A stretch of DNA of 19,666 nt from Xanthobacteraceae bacterium (GTDB lineage: Bacteria; Pseudomonadota; Alphaproteobacteria; Rhizobiales; Xanthobacteraceae): NCBI GenBank assembly GCA_030040825.1, contig JASHSY010000381.1, positions 1 through 19,666 of the forward strand, written 5' to 3'. Positions 1 to 6,885 of this stretch are shown here, piece after piece. Made by a program: the position numbers and the translations under genes. Every line of letters starts with the position of its first letter. Positions within the stretch are counted from its first letter, which is position 1. Under the pieces are notes generated by a model. It was given only the letters and a program-made list of their open reading frames with translations, had not been told where the DNA came from and searched no databases.

Positions 1-677
1 CGGGGTATCGTGGAGAATTGATCGTTTTCAAACTTTGGCAGCTGCGCCGTCCCAAACATCACTTCATCCCGTACCAATAACGGCGGCGCGACTTCGGTGT
101 AATTGTGCGGCTCACTCGTATGCACATCGAGCATGAACTGGCCGAGCGCGCGTTCGAGACGGGCGAGACCCCTCTTCAAAACCACAAAGCGCGCGCCGGA
201 TAGTTTCGCCGCGGTCTCGAAATCCATCTGGCCGAGCGCTTCGCCGAGATCGAAATGCTGCTTCGGCTTGAATGAATAGTCGCGCTTCGCGCCGAAGCGA
301 TGATGCTCAATGTTGTCGTCGGCGCTCTTGCCATCGGGCACTTCGTCGAACGGCAGATTGGGAATTTCCGCGAGCGCGTCGTCGAGCGCCTTGGAAGCCG
401 CCTTTTCGTCGGCCTCCATTTTCGGAAAGGATTCCTTGAGCTCCGCGACCTCGGCCATCAACGCCTGCGCGATGTCCTCTTCGTTGCTTTTCTTCGCCGC
501 GCCGATGAGCCTCGATGCTTCGTTGCGACGCGCCTGCGCTTTCTCCAGCGCCAGGATTTTTCCCCGCCGCGTCTCGTCGAGCGCGATCAGCCGCTGCGCC
601 TGCGGTTCAAGCCCGCGCCGCGCAAGCGCGCGGTCGAAGGCTTGCGGATTGTCGCGGATGAAGCGGATGTCGTGCAT
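1..677 (-). CDS. serS: Seryl-tRNA synthetase, N-terminal part (runs off left edge)
   Basis: Charges tRNA-Ser with serine in the cytoplasm. No stop occurs before the window edge, so about 225 N-terminal residues are visible. The protein opens with MHDIRFIRDNPQAFDRAL, the typical SerS start. Next comes a charged helical stretch (about residues 28-100, rich in A, E, K and R) that matches the long antiparallel coiled-coil arm used to grip the tRNA-Ser variable arm. The beginning of the class II catalytic core follows, with HTSEPHNYTEVAPP and GTAQLPKF, a hallmark of SerS. The ATG at 675-677 is the natural start because the family begins here. Its ribosome-binding site is weak. The gene is the last of the minus-strand tat block and is separated from tatC by a palindromic repeat. 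Identification is firm; the catalytic C-terminus is outside the window. Confidence 0.96.
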   Translation of the reverse strand, partial: MHDIRFIRDNPQAFDRALARRGLEPQAQRLIALDETRRGKILALEKAQARRNEASRLIGAAKKSNEEDIAQALMAEVAELKESFPKMEADEKAASKALDDALAEIPNLPFDEVPDGKSADDNIEHHRFGAKRDYSFKPKQHFDLGEALGQMDFETAAKLSGARFVVLKRGLARLERALGQFMLDVHTSEPHNYTEVAPPLLVRDEVMFGTAQLPKFENDQFSTIP

Positions 678-694
678 TGGCTCAAATCCACAAC

Positions 695-780
695 CGTCAT
701 GCCCGGCTTCATGCCGGGCATCCACGTCTTGGTTTACGCAGGTAAAGACGTGGATGGCCGGGACAAGCCCGGCCATGACG
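695..780. repeat. Intergenic palindromic repeat (double hairpin, REP-like)
   Basis: Two 36-nt arms, 695-730 and 745-780, are inverted copies with 29 of 36 positions pairing around a 14-nt centre. Each arm also contains its own perfect 7-bp hairpin: GCCCGGC/GCCGGGC at 701-719 and GGCCGGG/CCCGGCC at 755-773. The element starts with CGTCATGCCCGGC and ends with GCCCGGCCATGACG. This matches the very common intergenic palindromes I know from Bradyrhizobium and related Rhizobiales genomes. It lies between the tatC stop and the serS start, 17 nt upstream of the serS ATG, so the folded RNA would sit in the serS leader or at the tatC 3' end. No second copy was found in the window. Confidence 0.85.
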
Positions 781-803
781 AATCATAAACGTGCGTCAAT
801 AAC

Positions 804-809
804 ATTATA
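804..809 (-). promoter_or_regulatory. Possible -10 element for serS
   Basis: On the minus strand this hexamer reads TATAAT, a perfect sigma-70 -10 match, in the 140-nt gap between tatC and serS. There is no convincing -35 hexamer at 16-18 nt upstream, which falls in the tatC 3' end. If it is used, the transcript would begin near 797 and carry the palindromic repeat in its leader. The call rests on one hexamer only. Confidence 0.25.
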
Positions 810-817
810 GACGCCAA

Positions 818-1633
818 TTATTCCGCGGGCTTCGATGCCGCTGCCGCAGCTTCGGCCGCGCGATCCGCCGCCGCGCGCTTCTCCACCCACCGCACCGACC
901 AGACCGAGCCCTCGTAAAGAGCGACCAGCGGTAGCGCAAGCGACATCTGGCTGAGCACGTCCGGCGGGGTGAGGATCGCTGCGATCACGAACGCAATGAC
1001 GATAAAGTACCGGCGCTTCGATTTGAGCTGGGCCGAGGTGATGATGCCGACCCGGCCGAGCAGCGTCAGGATCACCGGCAACTGAAAGGCGATGCCGAAG
1101 GCCAGCACCAGCTTCATCATCAAGCCGAGATAGTCCTGCACTTTCGGCAACAGCTCGATGGTCGCCTGACCCGGCCCGCCGAACTGCTGCATGCTGAGCG
1201 AAAAGCGCGCCAGCATCGGCCACACCAGGAAGTAGACCACCATCGAGCCGAGCAAAAAGAAGATCGGCGTCGCGATCAGATACGGCAGAAAGGCGTTGCG
1301 CTCGTTGCGATAAAGCCCCGGCGCAACGAACATATAGATCTGCGACGCCACAATCGGAAACGAAATGAACGCCGCGCCGAACAGCGCGAGCTTGAGCTGC
1401 ACGACAAAGTATTCAAGCAGCCCGGTGTAGATGAATTTCGATTCCGCGCCGGCAACCCACAGATACGGCCAGGTGAGTACATTGAAAATAAATTTGGCGA
1501 AGAAGAAACAGACGATTGAAGCGAGCGCGAAAGCGGCGATCGCCTTGATCAGCCGACCGCGCAACTCGATCAGATGATCCATCAGCGGCGCTTTGGTCGC
1601 CTCGATCTGTTTTTCTTCGTCCTCGCGGCTCAT
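818..1633 (-). CDS. tatC: Twin-arginine translocase receptor subunit TatC
   Basis: Inner-membrane receptor of the Tat pathway. With TatB it binds twin-arginine signal peptides of folded proteins and recruits TatA. The 271-aa length suits the family, and about six hydrophobic segments are visible. The N-terminal cytoplasmic signature HLIELRGRL (residues 20-28) contains the conserved Glu at 23. PGLYRNER (105-112) lies in the first periplasmic/loop region, and TPPDVLSQ (222-229) is also typical. FGIAFQLP (179-186) has Gln184 where E. coli TatC has Glu170; as I recall, this is usual in alphaproteobacteria. The C-terminus is an Ala-rich tail. The start ATG overlaps the tatB stop as ATGA, which implies translational coupling. 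Confidence 0.97.
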   Translation of the reverse strand: MSREDEEKQIEATKAPLMDHLIELRGRLIKAIAAFALASIVCFFFAKFIFNVLTWPYLWVAGAESKFIYTGLLEYFVVQLKLALFGAAFISFPIVASQIYMFVAPGLYRNERNAFLPYLIATPIFFLLGSMVVYFLVWPMLARFSLSMQQFGGPGQATIELLPKVQDYLGLMMKLVLAFGIAFQLPVILTLLGRVGIITSAQLKSKRRYFIVIAFVIAAILTPPDVLSQMSLALPLVALYEGSVWSVRWVEKRAAADRAAEAAAAASKPAE

Positions 1634-2139
1634 CCGGCGCGCCTCGTTACCGGGTCTATCGCGGCTTCCGCCGACTCTGGCATAACCGGACCTGCGGCCG
1701 CCGCCGCGATTTCGCTTTCGCCCGGTCCGACATTCTCCACGGGTACGGACTCCACGGGTGCGGAAAGTGCCGGAGCAGCCTCGGCAACGGATTCCGGAGC
1801 GACCGGGCCGGTCGCAGTGGCGACGACATCGGCAGAGGCCGGTTTCTCGATCGACGTCTGAATATCCTTACCTGCCGCTTCCAGATCGGCGTGCATATCC
1901 TTGAGCGGATTGTATTGCTTGATGTCGGTCGCGATGTTCTCAACCTCCTTCTTGAGGTCGGCCATCTCTGCTTCGCGCATCGCCTCCTGAAACTGATTCT
2001 GGAAATCCGAGGCCATGCTGCGGATTTTGCGGGTGTATTGGCCAAGCGTCCGCAACACCGCCGGCAACTCTTTTGGCCCGATCACAATCAGCGCGACCAC
2101 GCCGATCAGCAGGAACTCGGTCCAAGAGATATCGAACAT
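1630..2139 (-). CDS. tatB: Sec-independent translocase subunit TatB
   Basis: Partner of TatC in the Tat substrate receptor complex at the inner membrane. It starts MFDISWTEFLLIGVVALIVIGPKELP: a single N-terminal membrane helix (about residues 6-20), then the GPKELP hinge (21-26) and a long amphipathic helix, as expected for TatB. From about residue 95 the tail is low-complexity Ala/Pro/Glu/Val, with two related segments, GPVAPESVAEA and GPVMPESAEAA. The ATG at 2137-2139 is chosen because it starts the family signature and has GGGGAG at 2145-2150. An in-frame TTG at 2157 would add six residues ahead of the signature, across this site, and is less likely. Total 169 aa. The tatB stop overlaps the tatC start by 4 nt. 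Confidence 0.96.
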   Translation of the reverse strand: MFDISWTEFLLIGVVALIVIGPKELPAVLRTLGQYTRKIRSMASDFQNQFQEAMREAEMADLKKEVENIATDIKQYNPLKDMHADLEAAGKDIQTSIEKPASADVVATATGPVAPESVAEAAPALSAPVESVPVENVGPGESEIAAAAAGPVMPESAEAAIDPVTRRAG

Positions 2140-2144
2140 GGAAA

Positions 2145-2150
2145 CTCCCC
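2145..2150 (-). promoter_or_regulatory. Ribosome-binding site of tatB
   Basis: The minus strand reads GGGGAG five nt before the ATG at 2139. It decides the tatB start in favour of this ATG over the in-frame TTG further upstream. Confidence 0.7.
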
Positions 2151-2207
2151 GGCTCAACCGCCATCCACGTCAACCGCCGGTCGAATATCCGCTGGCGCGA
2201 AAGCCGG

Positions 2208-2453
2208 CTAGGAGAGCGTGCCGCCGACCTTGCTCTGGGTGTCAGCGCGCCGTTCGCCGGCCGCTTGATGGTCGATGGACTTGACCGGCGCTTCGGACTT
2301 GGCGTCGGCGTCCTCCTCGGACATGCCCTTCTTGAAGGCTTTGATGCCCTTGGCAACGTCGCCCATCATTTCGGAAATCTTGCCGCGCCCGCCGAATACC
2401 AGCAGCAGGACGGCACCGACGATCAACCAATGCCAGATGCTAAGAGAACCCAT
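2208..2453 (-). CDS. tatA: Sec-independent translocase pore subunit TatA
   Basis: Small membrane protein that oligomerises to let folded Tat substrates cross the inner membrane. The 81-aa protein begins MGSLSIWHWLIVGAVLLLVF: a short membrane helix (about 7-20), then the hinge FGGRGKISEMMGDV and an amphipathic helix (GIKAFKKGM), which are classic TatA features. The C-terminal 35 residues are polar and variable. A strong Shine-Dalgarno GGAGGAG (2457-2463) lies just before the ATG. The gene is first in the tatA-tatB-tatC order with 68 nt before tatB. A 141-nt gap separates it from scpB upstream, so it could have its own promoter, although none is convincing. Confidence 0.97.
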   Translation of the reverse strand: MGSLSIWHWLIVGAVLLLVFGGRGKISEMMGDVAKGIKAFKKGMSEEDADAKSEAPVKSIDHQAAGERRADTQSKVGGTLS

Positions 2454-2495
2454 AAACTCCTCCGTCCGCAGCAGCGCCCGGGCGAGACTGCGACT

Positions 2496-2566
2496 TTAAC
2501 TGCAAAACTAGGCGTCGGGAGGGCCAAAAACAAGCGCAACGGCGAGCGCCGTCACGCCGCAGTTAA
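2496..2566. repeat. Distant inverted repeat in the scpB-tatA spacer
   Basis: The 8-mer TTAACTGC (2496-2503) recurs inverted as GCAGTTAA (2559-2566), a perfect 8-bp match that extends to 10 of 12 positions. The arms enclose 55 nt, which also holds the near-palindrome ACGGCGAGCGCCGT (2539-2552). The 141-nt gap between scpB and tatA contains nothing else recognisable apart from the tatA ribosome-binding site. It could be an operator pair or a weak RNA fold. There is no T-tract, so it is not an evident terminator. Confidence 0.35.
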
Positions 2567-2594
2567 CTTCAACGTCCAGCTTGAGAAACTGGGC

Positions 2595-3299
2595 TTATTC
2601 CTCGATCCGATCGGCCCGGGGGGTCAATCCTAAATCGAGATCGCCCGGTTCCAGCGGGTCCTCATCGTCCCGCAATGCGGGATCGTCCGACGGCACCGGC
2701 ACGCTGAAGCCGGCGGGCAGCGATTGCTCAATCAAGCCGGCCCCTTTCAGTTCATCGAGACCGGGCAAGTCGGTAAGCGCATCCAGGCCGAAATGCGACA
2801 TGAAAGCTTCGCTGGTGCCGTAAGTCACCGGCCGGCCGGGCGCCTTGCGGCGGCCGCGCAAGCGGACCCAGCCGGTTTCCAGCAGCACATCGAGCGTACC
2901 TTTCGAGGTGGTGACGCCGCGAATGTCCTCGATCTCGGCGCGCGTAACCGGCTGGTGGTAGGCGACGATCGCCAATGTTTCGATGGCGGCGCGCGATAGT
3001 TTCCGCGTCACCGCCATCTCGCGCGTCAACAGCCAGGCGAGGTCGCTGGCCGTTCGCAGCGACCATTTGCCGCCAACGCGAACGAGATTGACGCCGCGCG
3101 GGGCGTATTCCTTTTGCAGCTGCGTGAGCAACGCGTGCGCATCGACGCCGGCCGGCAAGCGCGCGGCCAATACTTTCTCGTCGAGCGGCTCGTCGGCGGC
3201 GAACAACAAAGCTTCGAGTATGCGCAATTCCTCGGCGCGCTCTTCCGTATCCTTCTTATTGCCTTCGATCACCCGCATCTTTGCCACGCTCGTCCTCAT
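2595..3299 (-). CDS. scpB: Segregation and condensation protein ScpB
   Basis: Winged-helix (kite) subunit that binds ScpA and SMC in the bacterial condensin and helps organise and segregate the chromosome. The conserved block AAIETLAIVAYHQPVTRAEI followed by IRGV and a GRRKAPGRPVTYGT wing is diagnostic. The first winged helix covers ILEALLFAADEPLDEKVL. The C-terminus is an acidic tail. The frame stays open upstream to 3485, but that stretch lies inside scpA and reads as shadow sequence. The ATG at 3297-3299 (protein starts MRTSVAKMRVIEG) is preferred because GAGGGGG lies eight nt upstream and it begins 13 nt after the scpA stop. This gives 234 aa, normal for the family. A second ATG at 3278 is possible. 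Confidence 0.94.
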   Translation of the reverse strand: MRTSVAKMRVIEGNKKDTEERAEELRILEALLFAADEPLDEKVLAARLPAGVDAHALLTQLQKEYAPRGVNLVRVGGKWSLRTASDLAWLLTREMAVTRKLSRAAIETLAIVAYHQPVTRAEIEDIRGVTTSKGTLDVLLETGWVRLRGRRKAPGRPVTYGTSEAFMSHFGLDALTDLPGLDELKGAGLIEQSLPAGFSVPVPSDDPALRDDEDPLEPGDLDLGLTPRADRIEE

Positions 3300-3312
3300 T
3301 CCGGTTTCCCCC

Positions 3313-4134
3313 TCATCGATCTCCCAATTGCGTCTCAGCCCCTGACTCGCCTTGATCCAGCCGCTTACGGACATAGAGCGGAGCAAATGCCGCATGTTGA
3401 TGCACTTCCATACGGCCTTCGCGCACCAGCTCGAGTGTTGCAGCGAAACTGGAGGCGCGCACCGTCGCTGCCAGCGATGGCTCAACCATATAGGCGATCA
3501 GAAACTCGTCGAGCACGCACCAGTCGATCGCCTGCCCGATGAGACGTTCGACCGCGGCGCGCGCCTCCGCCAACGACCACACCGTGCGCTTGGGCATGCG
3601 AACGAACGAGCGGGCCTGCGTCTGGCGCCGGCCGGCATATGCTGAAAGGAGGTCGTACAGCGTCGCCGACCATTCCGGCTTTTTAATTTCGGCGATCGGC
3701 TCCGGCAGCCCACGGGCGAAAACCTGCCGGCCAAGTTGCGGCCGATTGAGCAACTGCTCGGCAACCTGACGGATTGCTTCCAGGCGGCGCAGGCGTTGTG
3801 CGAGCGCCGTCGCCATATCCTCGGCGCTCATGCCGTCGGGCTCGTGCTGATCGGGCAGAAGCAGGCGCGACTTCAAGTAAGCGAGCCATGCCGCCATCAC
3901 CAAATAATCAGCGGCAAGTTCGAGCCGCAGCTTGCGCGCTTCCTCGATGAAGGCGAGATATTGGTCGGCCAGCGCCAGTATCGAGATTTTAGCGAGATCG
4001 ACTTTTTGCTGGCGCGCGAGCATCAGCAGCAAGTCGAGCGGGCCTTCGAAACCCTCGACATCAATCACCAGGGCAGGCTCGTCGGCCGCCCGTTCCGGAA
4101 ACTCGGCTACGAATTGGAAATCGTCTGGCGTCAT
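3313..4134 (-). CDS. scpA: Segregation and condensation protein ScpA
   Basis: Kleisin subunit that bridges the SMC heads and binds ScpB in the condensin complex. The family signature VEGFEGPLDLLLMLARQQKVDL lies near the N-terminus, followed by ISILALADQYL and AADYLVMAAWLAYLKSRLLLP, the helical bundle that contacts the SMC neck. The C-terminal winged-helix region (about 210-260) includes TLELVREGRMEVHQ. The ATG at 4132-4134 overlaps the nagZ stop as ATGA and gives 273 aa. An in-frame ATG at 4158 adds eight residues (MAAAAIQR) and would overlap nagZ by 28 nt. Neither has a clear Shine-Dalgarno sequence, so coupling to nagZ translation is likely. scpB follows 13 nt downstream. Confidence 0.94.
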   Translation of the reverse strand: MTPDDFQFVAEFPERAADEPALVIDVEGFEGPLDLLLMLARQQKVDLAKISILALADQYLAFIEEARKLRLELAADYLVMAAWLAYLKSRLLLPDQHEPDGMSAEDMATALAQRLRRLEAIRQVAEQLLNRPQLGRQVFARGLPEPIAEIKKPEWSATLYDLLSAYAGRRQTQARSFVRMPKRTVWSLAEARAAVERLIGQAIDWCVLDEFLIAYMVEPSLAATVRASSFAATLELVREGRMEVHQHAAFAPLYVRKRLDQGESGAETQLGDR

Positions 4135-5159
4135 GCGTTGGATTGCGGCGGCTGCCATACGCCGGCCATGAGTTTGAGGAAGTCGTTGCGGCCCGCGGCA
4201 GGATCGATCGCGTCGGCCTGCCGCTTGGCGGCGAGAGCGGCCGCGGCGCGCCGCGCGGCCTCATCGGCGAGAACAGGTGCGGCGGCTGCAACGGCAATCA
4301 TCTCTGCCATCTCGCCGTTGCAGTGAAGCACCACGTCACAACCGGCCCCGATCGCCGCGCGGCAGCGCTCCGCAATCGATCCCGCAAGCGCTCCCATGGA
4401 GATGTCGTCGCTCATCAGGAGGCCCTTAAAACCAATCGAATCACGAATCACCTCCCGCACTATAGTTGGTGAAACGGTAGCCGGGGCGATAGGGTCGATC
4501 GCTGTAAACACAACATGGGCGGTCATCCCCAACGGCAACGCCGCCAACGGCCGAAAAGCCGCAAAATCAGTGGCTTCCAAAGTGGGCCGATCAGTGTCCA
4601 CAACCGGAAGCCGGGCATGACTGTCAGCCGTCGCCCGGCCGTGGCCGGGCAGATGCTTGAGCACCGGCAACACCCCTCCCTCCAACAGCCCTTGCGCGAT
4701 TGCAGCCGCAATGGCGGCGACCTTGCCGGGATCATGGCCATAAGCGCGGTCTCCGACCACGGGGTCGGCGCCGGCAACCAGCACGTCCGCGATCGGAATG
4801 CAATTCACGTCGATACCGAGTGCCGCGAGGTCCGCCGCGATCAGGCGGGCGCCCGACCGCGCCGCCGCCAACCCCTGTTGCCGATCCCGGTCGTAGATCG
4901 CGCCGTAGGCAGCCCCCGCTGGATAGGCTGGCCAATGCGGCGGACCAAGACGCTGCACCCGCCCGCCCTCCTGATCGATGAGCACGGGGGCCTCACGACC
5001 GAGCACCGAGCGCGCCTCTCCGATCAGTCGTTTAACCGATTCAGGTGCCGTGACATTGCGCTGGAAAAGGATCAAACCCCACGGCTGCGCGTCGCGGAGA
5101 AATGCCCGCTCGTTGTTCGAAAGCTCAGGTCCGGCAACGCCGGTAATGAATGCGCGCAC
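4131..5159 (-). CDS. nagZ: Beta-N-acetylhexosaminidase NagZ (GH3)
   Basis: Cytoplasmic glycoside hydrolase family 3 enzyme that removes GlcNAc from anhydro-muropeptides during cell-wall recycling. The 342-aa length is typical of the single-domain bacterial NagZ. Key motifs are DQEGGRVQRL (62-71), KHLPGHG (168-174) with ATADSH (176-181), which carries the mobile-loop acid/base Asp-His pair, and MSDDISMGA (249-257), which holds the nucleophilic Asp. The start is GTG at 5157-5159: the protein then begins RAFITGVAGPELS as the family does, and an in-frame stop lies just upstream (5169-5171). No strong Shine-Dalgarno sequence is seen. It sits 50 nt after the SPOR gene and overlaps scpA, placing cell-wall recycling in the same transcript block as SPOR. 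Confidence 0.95.
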   Translation of the reverse strand: MRAFITGVAGPELSNNERAFLRDAQPWGLILFQRNVTAPESVKRLIGEARSVLGREAPVLIDQEGGRVQRLGPPHWPAYPAGAAYGAIYDRDRQQGLAAARSGARLIAADLAALGIDVNCIPIADVLVAGADPVVGDRAYGHDPGKVAAIAAAIAQGLLEGGVLPVLKHLPGHGRATADSHARLPVVDTDRPTLEATDFAAFRPLAALPLGMTAHVVFTAIDPIAPATVSPTIVREVIRDSIGFKGLLMSDDISMGALAGSIAERCRAAIGAGCDVVLHCNGEMAEMIAVAAAAPVLADEAARRAAAALAAKRQADAIDPAAGRNDFLKLMAGVWQPPQSNA

Positions 5160-5209
5160 TGCGGGCGCTTAGCGCGCGGCCGGCATCAGGGTCAAGCACA
5201 GCGCCAGCG

Positions 5210-6796
5210 TTAGTTTTTCTGCACCAGACAATTGCCGCCCGCAGCCTTTAGCCCGCTGCACATTTCCGCGGCTTGCTCCGCCGAGGCGAACGGCCCAACC
5301 AGTGCGCGATAATAAGTACCCTTGGCGCCGAGATCGGCGCGCCGGATGATTGGCTCACGTCCACCGAGCAGATTGGGAAATTTAGCGCGCAGCTCGCGGA
5401 AAGAGGCTTGAGCCTCGGCTTCGCTGCGCTGAGAGGTGACTTGCACGGCATAGCGACCGCCCCGAGCCGTCGCAGCTTCAGGAGCAGGGCCAGCACTGGC
5501 AATCGATACCGGCCGGGTGGTCGCCGGTGCGCGTACTGCGGATGCTGGAGCGCCGCCGCGGCCATCCGGCACGATCGATAGTGGCGCATTACCCGCCGGT
5601 GTGCTCGCAGTAACGCTCGGCCTAGGCGCAGTTGCCGTCGGATGCGGCGCTGCGCGCGGCGGGGACGCGGCCGCCGGCGCGGGAGACTGCGGCGGCATCG
5701 CCGCGGACGCATCCGCCGATGCGGCTTGATCCGACCGAATGGTGACGGTGTGAATACGCCTCGGTTGGGCCGCCGTCTGCGCGGGCATGGGAGCAGGAGC
5801 AGCGGATGCTCCAGTCGGTTCCGGTACGGACACCGCCGTCGGTGCCGACATGGGCGCTGTATTCTGCATCGGCGGCGGCGGTGGCCAGGGCGACGACGAC
5901 GGAGCACCGGTTGCCATGCCGGCCGGAGCCTGCCCGACTGTCATGCTGCCGGGCTGCATGTTTTGTCCGCCGACAACCGGAATGCTTGAGATCACGCGCG
6001 GAGGCGTCTTGGGCGGTTCAATGCTGACCGGCTGTTCCTCGCGAGGGACGAGGGTCTCAGCCGCGCCGGAACTGGCCATCGCCGTCTCGGTTTGATTGGC
6101 TGCGGGCGCGCTGGAACTTGGCGTAATGCGGTTCGGGCCATTGCTCGCCTTGATGATGGGCGGAAGCGTCGGCAGCATCGATCCGCCGAACATGGTGCGA
6201 TAGGCGAAGGCGCCGGCGGTGCCGATCACCGCCAAGCCAAGAACCGCCATGACGACGACAACGGGGCCGCGCCGACGCGGCGCCTGGCGATCATCGTAAT
6301 AGTCGTCATGATCCTGCTCGTATGATTCCTCGCCTTCGCGATCCGCTTCGGCGAAGTCTTCTTCGTGGTCCGAAGCGGCGTAGGCCGGCAGCTCCCGCGG
6401 TCGCAATGCCGGCACTGACTCGTCGCGATAATTGCTTTCGGGTTGGTCGCGAAAGCCGTCAAAATTGCGCGCTGCTCCCGAATAATATCGTCCGCTGGAG
6501 GGATGTTCGTCATCGTATCGTGGCTCGCGCGGCGGCGGCGCGTAACGATCATCGGCTTCGTCTTCCGCGTGACCTTCGTCCGCGGCCCAGTCTTGCTCGG
6601 GCTCGTCCGGCGCTGACGCTTGCGGGCGAGCGGAGGTGTGCGCGTCGTCGCGATGAGCCTCGGCATAGGGATCGGTCTGCCCAATCAGCCGCGCCAACTC
6701 GGCGAGCGGATCCCCGGGGTCGCCCGCAGCGCGGTCGGCTTCATCCCGCGGAAACGGATCGCGGCTGCGATAAGAGCGGAAATTGTCATCGGCCAT
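5210..6796 (-). CDS. Membrane-anchored SPOR-domain protein
   Basis: Probable cell-division or cell-wall protein whose periplasmic SPOR domain would bind denuded peptidoglycan strands. It has three parts. The N-terminus is acidic and cytoplasmic (1-175), with the motif DPLAELARLIGQTDPYAE (29-46) and a run of D, E, Y and R. A single membrane helix spans about 178-200, after a basic RRRG stop. The periplasmic linker is long, Pro/Ala/Ser-rich and low-complexity (about 205-445). It ends in a SPOR domain (446-528) with GRYAVQVTSQRSEAEAQ and YYRALVGPF. The ATG at 6794-6796 gives MADDNFRSYR and 528 aa; the frame opens further upstream to 6841 without resemblance to the family. The neighbours nagZ and argS are co-directional. 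The function of this particular SPOR protein is inferred. Confidence 0.88.
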   Translation of the reverse strand: MADDNFRSYRSRDPFPRDEADRAAGDPGDPLAELARLIGQTDPYAEAHRDDAHTSARPQASAPDEPEQDWAADEGHAEDEADDRYAPPPREPRYDDEHPSSGRYYSGAARNFDGFRDQPESNYRDESVPALRPRELPAYAASDHEEDFAEADREGEESYEQDHDDYYDDRQAPRRRGPVVVVMAVLGLAVIGTAGAFAYRTMFGGSMLPTLPPIIKASNGPNRITPSSSAPAANQTETAMASSGAAETLVPREEQPVSIEPPKTPPRVISSIPVVGGQNMQPGSMTVGQAPAGMATGAPSSSPWPPPPPMQNTAPMSAPTAVSVPEPTGASAAPAPMPAQTAAQPRRIHTVTIRSDQAASADASAAMPPQSPAPAAASPPRAAPHPTATAPRPSVTASTPAGNAPLSIVPDGRGGAPASAVRAPATTRPVSIASAGPAPEAATARGGRYAVQVTSQRSEAEAQASFRELRAKFPNLLGGREPIIRRADLGAKGTYYRALVGPFASAEQAAEMCSGLKAAGGNCLVQKN

Positions 6797-6885
6797 CGGC
6801 CCAAGCTCCGACTCAGAAGGACACGCTATAGCGAACAGCAATTCCCTGCGACCGTGTTGCCGCGTCCCGGCGGCATTAACGGGAA

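Noticed and set aside
2073..2633. 186-codon plus-strand frame opposite the tat genes
   Set aside because: Antisense to tatB, tatA and the spacer; no recognisable protein features.
3300..3485. Long N-terminal extension of ScpB
   Set aside because: This part of the frame lies inside scpA and does not resemble the family; the ATG at 3299 has a good ribosome-binding site.
3736..4326. 196-codon plus-strand frame opposite scpA/nagZ
   Set aside because: Crosses two genes on the other strand and shows no domain or ribosome-binding site.
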